Source of the DNA: Bacteroidota bacterium
GTDB lineage: Bacteria; Bacteroidota; Ignavibacteria; Ignavibacteriales; Melioribacteraceae
Assembly (NCBI GenBank): GCA_021786655.1
Contig: JAJYMU010000151.1
Coordinates: forward strand, 1 to 5,026
Direction: 5' to 3'
DNA length: 5,026 nucleotides
Part shown: in pieces, positions 1 through 5,026 of the stretch
Layout: each line of letters begins with the position of its first letter
Position numbering within the stretch: position 1 is the stretch's first letter
Position numbers and translations under genes: made by a program
The notes under the pieces: generated by a model
What the model saw: only the letters and a program-made list of their open reading frames with translations
What the model was told of the DNA's origin: nothing
Database searches by the model: none

Positions 1-1
1 A

Positions 2-985
2 ACTTACCAATCCGGAACATATTTTAACGGACTTACATTTGGATTTCCGATCGATCACGATAATGGAATTTCTGCCGTAGTTGGACTTGTGCCGGTATCA
101 AATGTTGAATATAATTTTTCTCAGAAAATTGCCGACCAGAATGTTGATATGATTGTCGATCCCTACACGCTGAATTATCAAGGCACGGGCGGGATGCAAA
201 GATTTTTTCTCGGCGCTTCCTATAGGCTGCCGTTCGATTTTTCTCTCGGTCTTTCATACGAATACTACATCGGCAGAATTACCAACAGTTCAGCCGTAAC
301 GTTTGCAAGCGGTTCAACTTTTAGAAATGCAACCTTTAGGAAAGAAATAAGTTATCATGGAATGGGATTTACTGCCGGAATAATTTCCAGTGATCTATCA
401 AAATATTTCGATACGAAAAATTTCAAAGATTTCAGAATAGGCGTTGTCTTCACACCGACAGTTATGCTGACAAGCGATTCTCTTGATAACTCACTAACTA
501 CCATTGGAACAATTACCCTTGCAACAAACACATACAAAACAAAATTGCCTTTCAAATTTGGGGTCGGCGCATCATTCAAGTGGACGGACAATTATACTTT
601 TGCATTGGATTACTATTACCAAAAGTTCAGTGAGTTTGCCGAGAACGATGTAGTCTCTAGTTACATGCAAGATTTCTACAAGGTGAGTTTCGGTTTTGAA
701 TACAATAATGTTGAAACTCGCTCGAACGCGTTTTGGGATCATGTGATGCTGCGCGGCGGACTTAGTTACGAGCAATCACAATATAGAATTAACGGAACCG
801 GATTGAACCAATACTCCGTATATGCCGGATGTTCAATGCCGCTGAGTTTTGATAACACAATTGATTTCGGATTCCAATACGGAACGCGGGGAACAACAGC
901 AAACAATTTGGTCAAAGAAAATTTTTTCAAGTTTACCGTTGGGTTGAGTATTGGAGAGCTCTGGTTCATCCGCACGGAACGTTAA
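2..985 (+). CDS. Outer-membrane beta-barrel protein, FadL/OmpP1-like, 5'-truncated by the window edge
   Basis: The reading frame is open from base 2 to the TAA at 983-985, giving 327 residues with no stop. The true start and any signal peptide lie to the left. The GTG at 89 is in frame but lies inside the conserved part, so it is not taken as the start. The protein consists of short amphipathic strands separated by Gly/Asn/Asp turns, as in an outer-membrane barrel. Visible landmarks are FNGLTFGFPI (residues 8-17), a GLVPVSNVEYNFS stretch (28-40), a GGMQRFFLGASYRL stretch near 61-74 followed by a SLGLSYEYYIGRI strand, and a closing segment FFKFTVGLSIGELWF. This arrangement resembles the OmpP1/FadL-type barrels of Bacteroidota and Ignavibacteria, which are often annotated only as hypothetical or outer-membrane transport proteins. 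FadL proteins move hydrophobic compounds across the outer membrane, but the substrate here cannot be read from the sequence. The gene appears to end its transcription unit. Barrel nature is fairly sure; the exact family is less so. Confidence 0.72.
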   Translation, partial: TYQSGTYFNGLTFGFPIDHDNGISAVVGLVPVSNVEYNFSQKIADQNVDMIVDPYTLNYQGTGGMQRFFLGASYRLPFDFSLGLSYEYYIGRITNSSAVTFASGSTFRNATFRKEISYHGMGFTAGIISSDLSKYFDTKNFKDFRIGVVFTPTVMLTSDSLDNSLTTIGTITLATNTYKTKLPFKFGVGASFKWTDNYTFALDYYYQKFSEFAENDVVSSYMQDFYKVSFGFEYNNVETRSNAFWDHVMLRGGLSYEQSQYRINGTGLNQYSVYAGCSMPLSFDNTIDFGFQYGTRGTTANNLVKENFFKFTVGLSIGELWFIRTER

Positions 986-995
986 TTTTAGTTGA

Positions 996-1031
996 AGTAA
1001 ATTTATTCTCGCAAATTATTTACTCGTTTTT
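996..1031 (+). terminator. Weak candidate intrinsic terminator after the barrel gene
   Basis: A 7-bp stem AGTAAAT (996-1002) pairs with ATTTACT (1018-1024) across a 15-nt loop. It is followed by CG and five T residues (1027-1031). The stem has only one G-C pair and the T run starts two bases after it, so termination would be weak. Its position 10 bp after the stop codon of the upstream gene, and just before a possible promoter, is what makes it worth recording. Confidence 0.3.
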
Positions 1032-1046
1032 GAAAAACAATTCTAT

Positions 1047-1075
1047 TTGCCGCAATTTGAATCGCATCGGATAAT
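1047..1075 (+). promoter_or_regulatory. Candidate sigma-70-type promoter for the glyA operon
   Basis: TTGCCG (1047-1052; 4 of 6 matches to TTGACA) is separated by exactly 17 bp from GATAAT (1070-1075; 5 of 6 matches to TATAAT). This would start transcription near 1082 and leave a leader of about 27 nt before the glyA ATG. A second, overlapping reading is TTGAAT (1057-1062), 17 bp, then TAATAT (1080-1085), matching 4 of 6 at each box. The region is AT-rich, so chance matches are easy. I saw no clean Bacteroidetes-type TAnnTTTG -7 box here. Confidence 0.35.
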
Positions 1076-1108
1076 TAACTAATATGCAAACAAAAAATTA
1101 CAACGACT

Positions 1109-2404
1109 ATGCTAAACTATTTAAAGAATGATCCAGAAGTTCTTTCAGTTGCCAGTCTTGAATTGAAACGCCAAGAAACCCACTTAGAATTAATCGCGTC
1201 GGAAAATTTTGTTAGTCTCGCTGTTCTCAGCGCTGCCGGATCGGTATTAACCAACAAATATGCCGAAGGTTATCCCGGCAAACGATACTACGGCGGATGT
1301 GAATTTGTTGACATGGCGGAAGACCTTGCACGCGAACGTTTAAGAAAATTATTCGGCGCCGAATATGTTAACGTTCAGCCGCACAGCGGATCGCAAGCCA
1401 ATATGGCTGTTTACATGACTTTGCTTAAACCGGGCGATACAATTTTAGGTTTGAGTTTAGATCACGGCGGACATTTAACTCACGGTTCTCACGTTAATTT
1501 CTCCGGACAGATTTACCATGCTGTCGGATACACGTTGAACAAAGAAACAAAATTGCTTGACTACAATTTGATTGAAGACTTGGCTAAGAAAGAGAAACCG
1601 AAATTAATCGTTACAGGCGCAAGCGCTTATTCCCGTGATTGGGATTATGCAAAGTTTAGAGAGATTGCGGATAAGGTCGGCGCGCTGCTAATGTGCGATA
1701 TGGCTCATCCTGCTGGTTTGATTGCAAAAGGTTTATTGAACAATCCGCTTACGTATTGTGATGTTGTTACATCAACAACACATAAAACGCTTCGCGGTCC
1801 GCGCGGTGGAATTATTTTAGTCGGCAAAGATAAAGACAATCCGTTCGGCATCAAGACTTTGAAAGGTGACCGGCTGAAACTCATGTCGGAAATCTTAGAC
1901 GGAATGGTCATGCCGGGAATTCAAGGCGGTCCTTTGATGCACGTCATCATGGCGAAGGCAGTTGCATTCGGCGAAGCGCTTCAAGATTCATTCACAACTT
2001 ACGCCAAGCAGATCATAAAGAATTCAAAAACTCTTGCGAACGAGTTGATGGGTCTCGGCTATGATATAATTTCCGGCGGAACGGATAATCATTTAATGTT
2101 GGTTGATCTGACTAAAAAAGATTTGAGCGGTAAGAAAGTTGAGAACGCTCTCGGCGCTGCCGGCATAACTGTAAATAAAAATATGATTCCGTTTGATACA
2201 AAAAGTCCGTTCGTTACAAGCGGAATTAGAATTGGTACACCGGCAGTTACAACACGCGGCATGAAAGAAAACGAAATGAAAATTATCGCATCGTTTATAG
2301 ACTGGGCGATAACAAATATTGACAACGAACAAACGCTTGCATCAATTAAAACCGAAGTTGCTCAGTTTTGTTCTAAATTTCCGCTGTATCCGGAATTAAA
2401 CTAA
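1109..2404 (+). CDS. glyA: Serine hydroxymethyltransferase
   Basis: A cytoplasmic PLP enzyme that interconverts serine plus tetrahydrofolate with glycine plus 5,10-methylene-tetrahydrofolate, the main entry of one-carbon units for purine, thymidylate and methionine synthesis. The 431 residues are close to full family length. Landmarks are LIASENF (28-34), YAEGYPGKRYYGGCE (51-65), HSGSQAN (92-98), GGHLTHG (120-126) with the ring-stacking His122, CDMAHPAG (196-203) with the PLP-binding Asp197 and His200, STTHKTLRGPRGG (222-234) with Schiff-base Lys226, and SGIRIGTPAVTTRG (371-384) with the substrate-carboxylate Arg374. Residues about 241-258 form an extra segment relative to E. coli GlyA, of a kind I associate with Bacteroidota and relatives. 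The ATG at 1109 is chosen because an in-frame TAA at 1076 leaves no earlier ATG or GTG and because the protein begins as family members do. No Shine-Dalgarno site is visible. It leads the glyA-tatC-ispB set. Confidence 0.98.
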   Translation: MLNYLKNDPEVLSVASLELKRQETHLELIASENFVSLAVLSAAGSVLTNKYAEGYPGKRYYGGCEFVDMAEDLARERLRKLFGAEYVNVQPHSGSQANMAVYMTLLKPGDTILGLSLDHGGHLTHGSHVNFSGQIYHAVGYTLNKETKLLDYNLIEDLAKKEKPKLIVTGASAYSRDWDYAKFREIADKVGALLMCDMAHPAGLIAKGLLNNPLTYCDVVTSTTHKTLRGPRGGIILVGKDKDNPFGIKTLKGDRLKLMSEILDGMVMPGIQGGPLMHVIMAKAVAFGEALQDSFTTYAKQIIKNSKTLANELMGLGYDIISGGTDNHLMLVDLTKKDLSGKKVENALGAAGITVNKNMIPFDTKSPFVTSGIRIGTPAVTTRGMKENEMKIIASFIDWAITNIDNEQTLASIKTEVAQFCSKFPLYPELN

Positions 2405-2411
2405 ACTTATC

Positions 2412-3170
2412 ATGGCCGATTCAGAAGAAAATATATTAGACGAAGAAGAGTCCTCTGCCGAAGTTGAAATGGGCTTTCTCGATCACCTTGAAGAATTAAG
2501 GTGGAGAATAATTTATTCGCTGTTGGGAATTGTTGTCGGGACAATTTTCGCATGGATTTTCATAGACTTTTTTATTGACCATGTTCTACTTGTTCCGGCA
2601 AAAGTAGCCGGGTTTAAACTTCAAAATTTGCGTCCGTTCGGACAGCTGTTCCTTTATTTTCAAGTCGCAATGATCATAGGTTTCATAATCAGCTTACCGA
2701 ATGTTGTTTATCATGTTTGGAAATTCATCGCACCAGCGCTTAAGCACACCGAAAAGAAATATGTTAAATGGATTGTAATCTTTACCACGTTTTGTTTTTT
2801 GTGCGGCGTTGTGTTTGCTTACTTTTTGATGCTTCCGTTAACTTTGAAATTTGCGGCTGGGTTCGGCTCACACGATATTGCAAACAACTTTTCTATCGAT
2901 GAATATTTTTCGATCATCATCAGCGTAATTTTAGGAGCCGGGCTGGTATTCGAACTTCCGATGCTCTCTTTTTTCCTCTCGAAACTTGGGATTCTTACTG
3001 CGGGTTTCATGAGAAAGTATAGACGTCATGCAATCGTAGTGATAATGTTTCTTGCCGCAATATTAAGTCCCGGCACCGATCCCGTTTCGCAAGTGCTGCT
3101 TGCCATTCCATTGGTTTTCTTATATGAAGTAAGTATATTAGTTGCAAAATTTTCGCAAAAGAAATCTTGA
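2412..3170 (+). CDS. tatC: Sec-independent (twin-arginine) protein translocase subunit TatC
   Basis: The polytopic inner-membrane core of the Tat translocase, which recognises twin-arginine signal peptides and, with TatA/B proteins, exports folded proteins. The 252 residues carry the family signatures: FLDHLEELR (22-30), with Glu28 matching the E. coli signal-peptide-binding Glu15; SLPNVVYHVWKFIAPAL (94-110) followed by Glu114, matching E. coli Glu103; FELPML (180-185); and SPGTDPVSQ (219-227). Six membrane segments can be placed near 31-54, 80-100, 119-141, 163-186, 205-218 and 224-243. The LQNLRPFGQ stretch (70-78) before helix 2 is the form I associate with Bacteroidota/Chlorobi-type TatC. 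Residues 1-19 are an acidic extension. ATG at 2469 (Met20) would give a 233-residue protein starting right at the conserved core, so the start is not certain. It lies 7 bp after glyA with no ribosome site, suggesting coupling. No tatA or tatB gene is in the window. Confidence 0.97.
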   Translation: MADSEENILDEEESSAEVEMGFLDHLEELRWRIIYSLLGIVVGTIFAWIFIDFFIDHVLLVPAKVAGFKLQNLRPFGQLFLYFQVAMIIGFIISLPNVVYHVWKFIAPALKHTEKKYVKWIVIFTTFCFLCGVVFAYFLMLPLTLKFAAGFGSHDIANNFSIDEYFSIIISVILGAGLVFELPMLSFFLSKLGILTAGFMRKYRRHAIVVIMFLAAILSPGTDPVSQVLLAIPLVFLYEVSILVAKFSQKKS

Positions 3171-4147
3171 TAAAGAAATCCCTCTCAGAAATTGCTCGAC
3201 CTATCGACGGTGAACTGAAGAAGTTCAATGAGATATTTAAAGAATCTCTTAAATCCAAAGTTACCCTAGTTGATCTTGTTGCACGTTACATTCTAAAGCA
3301 AAAAGGAAAGAAAATTCGTCCGCTGCTCGTATTACTTTCCAGCAAAGTTGCGGGAGAAATTTCCGACCGCAGCTACAGGGGAGCCGCGATGGTTGAATTG
3401 CTTCACACTGCAACTTTAGTTCACGATGATGTGGTGGATAACGCCGAGACACGTAGAAATTTTCCGTCAATTAATGCTGTGTGGAAGAATAAAATTGCCG
3501 TTCTCATGGGCGACTATTTACTTTCCCGCGGATTGATGATCGCCGTCTATCAGAAAGATTTTGATTTCTTAAAAGTAATCACCGACACGGTTAAACGAAT
3601 GTCGGAAGGTGAACTTTTACAAATCAGTAAAACCAGAAAACTTAATAATGACGAAGAAACATATTTCAGAATAATCTCCGATAAAACCGCGTCGCTCTTT
3701 TCCACTTGTTGCGAGGTTGGTGCGCTAGCAGTCACAACCGATGAAGAAAAAATAAAATCGCTCCGGGAGTTCGGTGAAAATCTTGGAATAGCATTTCAAA
3801 TTCGTGATGATATTCTCGATTATGTCGGTTCAAAAAGTGTTTTCGGCAAACCTCTTGGCGGCGATATAAAAGAAAAGAAATTAACTTTACCCCTTATTCA
3901 TGCTTTATCTAAAGCGCCGGCGGATGAATCCAAGAAAATTATCTCATCAATAAAAAGCGGTGCAAAAAAAGTCAACGTTGAAGAAGTTATTGCTTTTGTC
4001 CAGCGCTACGACGGAATTACTTATGCCGACCAAATTGCTAAAGAATATGCCGGTAAAGCCGTGAACAATCTGAAAGTGTTCAACGATTCCGAGTCCAAAC
4101 TTTCTCTTGAAAGCTTAGTCAGTTTTGTGATTGAAAGAAAGAACTGA
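3167..4147 (+). CDS. ispB: Long-chain polyprenyl diphosphate synthase (trans-isoprenyl diphosphate synthase, IspB-like)
   Basis: Condenses isopentenyl diphosphate units onto an allylic primer to make an all-trans polyprenyl diphosphate, most likely the side-chain precursor of menaquinone in this type of organism. The length is 326 residues, close to E. coli IspB. Visible motifs are GKKIRP (47-52), which binds isopentenyl diphosphate; the first Asp-rich motif DDVVD (87-91) followed by Arg96-Arg97; GDYLLSR (115-121); EGELLQ (147-152); Lys173-Thr174; Gln211; and the second Asp-rich motif DDILD (214-218), with GKPLGGD (227-233) after it. The residue five positions before the first motif is Ala82, a small residue, as in long-chain rather than geranylgeranyl-type enzymes; the exact chain length cannot be read. 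The start is TTG, sharing TTGA with the tatC stop. The next in-frame ATG is residue 75, far inside the domain, so TTG is strongly favoured. Confidence 0.94.
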   Translation: MIKKSLSEIARPIDGELKKFNEIFKESLKSKVTLVDLVARYILKQKGKKIRPLLVLLSSKVAGEISDRSYRGAAMVELLHTATLVHDDVVDNAETRRNFPSINAVWKNKIAVLMGDYLLSRGLMIAVYQKDFDFLKVITDTVKRMSEGELLQISKTRKLNNDEETYFRIISDKTASLFSTCCEVGALAVTTDEEKIKSLREFGENLGIAFQIRDDILDYVGSKSVFGKPLGGDIKEKKLTLPLIHALSKAPADESKKIISSIKSGAKKVNVEEVIAFVQRYDGITYADQIAKEYAGKAVNNLKVFNDSESKLSLESLVSFVIERKN

Positions 4148-4173
4148 TAGAATTCCTTTTTCAAATAAATCTT

Positions 4174-4177
4174 GAGG
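4174..4177 (+). promoter_or_regulatory. Ribosome binding site deciding the start of the lipoprotein gene
   Basis: GAGG sits 9 nt before the ATG at 4187, the only clear Shine-Dalgarno-like site in the window. It favours ATG 4187 over the in-frame TTG at 4172, which would overlap this site and add five residues (MRRVN) before an already complete lipoprotein signal peptide. Confidence 0.6.
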
Positions 4178-4186
4178 CGTGTGAAT

Positions 4187-4927
4187 ATGAAAAAATATTT
4201 TCTTGCCGCATTATTATTGTTTGTTCTCTCAAGCTGTATTGACTACCAGGAGAAAATGAAACTTAATTATGACGGCAGCGGAACAATTACATTCGCTGTT
4301 GGTGTAAATCAATCGTTATTCGGCGGAATTGCCGACAGCAGCAATTTCAAAGACTTTGACGAAAGCAAAATTAAGGAACAGTATTCCGGTAAAAAGGGAA
4401 TTAAGTTTTTAGGAAGCCGGACTTATACTCAAGACGGAAACAAATGGGTTGAAATCAATCTGTCGTTCGAATCCTTACAAGCATTGAATGAAGCAAACAA
4501 AGATAGTATGCAGCAAGGTATGATGGGCACGATTAATCTTTCCGAGGATGCCATCGGAAATATGGTATTCACGCGTAAACTTCTTGCCAAACCCGGAAGT
4601 GCTGAAAAAGATTCCGCCGGGAGTGAAGTTGCCAACGGTATGATGCAGATGATGTTCGGCAACTACAAATGGAAATACGAGTTAACATTGCCCGGCAAAA
4701 TTATATCCACGAATGCTGCGCAAAACGATGTGGATTACAAAACCAACACCGTTAAGTGGACGATGTCGCTTGCATCTCTGGCGTCAGCTCAGGAGATGAC
4801 AGTTACATTTGAGAAAGCATCAAAGGTGAATTTGACGTTAGTAATACTTGGTGTTTTAATCGTAATGATTCTTGCCGGATTTTTTATTTACAGGATAAAA
4901 AGAAGTTCAACTCCAGAAACTAATTGA
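4187..4927 (+). CDS. Lipoprotein with a C-terminal transmembrane anchor, LppM/DUF3153-like, function unknown
   Basis: The 246-residue product starts with a short type II signal peptide: Lys2-Lys3, a hydrophobic core (4-13) and lipobox LSSC with Cys17 as the lipidated residue. The exported part is predicted beta-rich. It opens with KLNYDGSGTITFAV (25-38), is rich in Met near 108-113 and 151-157, and ends with LPGKIISTNAA (167-177) and TVKWTMSLASL (188-198) just before the anchor. The order Cys, DGSG strand, PGK...TN, W-containing strand and C-terminal helix recalls LppM/DUF3153-type lipoproteins; this is a remembered resemblance, not a search result. Residues about 216-235 form one hydrophobic helix, followed by a basic tail RIKR (236-239), so the C-terminus should face the cytoplasm. 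The two anchors together suggest inner-membrane retention. The gene starts 39 bp after ispB with no terminator between and may be co-transcribed. The role is unknown. Confidence 0.85.
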   Translation: MKKYFLAALLLFVLSSCIDYQEKMKLNYDGSGTITFAVGVNQSLFGGIADSSNFKDFDESKIKEQYSGKKGIKFLGSRTYTQDGNKWVEINLSFESLQALNEANKDSMQQGMMGTINLSEDAIGNMVFTRKLLAKPGSAEKDSAGSEVANGMMQMMFGNYKWKYELTLPGKIISTNAAQNDVDYKTNTVKWTMSLASLASAQEMTVTFEKASKVNLTLVILGVLIVMILAGFFIYRIKRSSTPETN

Positions 4928-5026
4928 TGTTGAACTCGCACAAATAAAAATCTGTTGCTAAATAGAAATTAATTTTTGGTTTTTGAAACTCATTTGTTAT
5001 TTTTTGACGACTGTTTTTGATTAATT
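4928..5026. other. Non-coding T-rich tail, with a possible -35 box at the right edge
   Basis: No gene or RNA is recognisable in these 99 bases. They contain a perfect 10-bp palindrome AAATTAATTT (4966-4975) without a loop, running into T residues and a short GTTT-TTG-AAAC hairpin (4979-4989). Neither makes a convincing intrinsic terminator. The string TTTTTGA recurs at 4979-4986, 5001-5007 and 5014-5020 with nearby variation. TTGACG at 5004-5009 matches a -35 box at 5 of 6 positions, and its -10 partner would fall at about 5027, just outside the window. The tail is thus probably a gap between two transcription units. Confidence 0.4.

Noticed and set aside
89..91. GTG as the start of the barrel protein
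   Set aside because: The frame continues open and protein-like to the left edge, with the family-type FNGLTFGFPI stretch upstream. No signal peptide follows this GTG, as an outer-membrane protein would need.
355..591. Minus-strand open frames throughout the window (for example 355-591, 1705-1911, 2089-2325, 4429-4662)
   Set aside because: All are short and lie opposite well-supported plus-strand genes. They show no recognisable motifs and look like antisense shadows.
986..1108. A riboswitch or other structured leader upstream of glyA, such as a glycine riboswitch
   Set aside because: The gap is only 123 bp, and much of it is taken by a weak terminator-like stem and promoter candidates. I see no GC-rich conserved stems or paired aptamer core.
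1084..1131. Fifteen-codon ORF (MQTKNYNDYAKLFKE) overlapping the glyA start, a possible leader peptide
   Set aside because: It has no ribosome site, no run of regulatory codons and no attenuator hairpin after it. An ORF this short is expected by chance in AT-rich DNA.
4172..4174. TTG at 4172 as the start of the lipoprotein gene
   Set aside because: The codon lies on top of the GAGG ribosome site that serves the ATG at 4187, and the signal peptide is complete from that ATG.
4966..4989. Palindrome plus T-rich hairpin as a terminator after the lipoprotein gene
   Set aside because: The AAATTAATTT palindrome has no loop and no G-C pairs, and the GTTT/AAAC stem is only 4 bp, so neither would be stable enough.

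Overview
The window comes from a moderately AT-rich bacterial chromosome. All five genes lie on the plus strand and are tightly packed: a 5'-truncated outer-membrane beta-barrel gene, glyA, tatC, a long-chain polyprenyl diphosphate synthase gene (ispB-like), and a small lipoprotein gene with an added C-terminal membrane anchor. Several features point to the Bacteroidota/Chlorobiota/Ignavibacteriota assemblage, with Ignavibacteria-like as the best guess. These are the barrel protein's style and C-terminus, an extra segment in GlyA typical of that group as I recall it, the LQNLRPFGQ stretch in TatC, and the weak or absent Shine-Dalgarno sites. This placement is inferred from protein features alone; there is no rRNA or other marker here.

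Layout. Bases 2-985 carry the C-terminal 327 residues of a FadL/OmpP1-like barrel, open through the left edge. The 123-bp gap at 986-1108 holds a weak hairpin followed by T residues and a plausible sigma-70-type promoter, so it looks like a transcription-unit boundary. Next come glyA (1109-2404), tatC 7 bp later (2412-3170), and ispB (3167-4147), whose TTG start overlaps the tatC stop as TTGA. After 39 bp comes the lipoprotein gene (4187-4927), the only gene here with a clear purine-rich ribosome site. The last 99 bp are non-coding and T-rich, with a possible -35 box at the right edge.

How the genes fit together. glyA, tatC and ispB probably form one housekeeping operon: one-carbon and glycine metabolism, export of folded proteins, and synthesis of the isoprenoid tail of the respiratory quinone. 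The lipoprotein gene may be read through from the same transcript. The link between products is loose, with Tat export and the quinone tail both serving the cytoplasmic membrane and respiration. I see no mobile element, CRISPR array, RNA gene or defence system. The window is mainly a conserved core region, and the least understood item is the doubly anchored lipoprotein.
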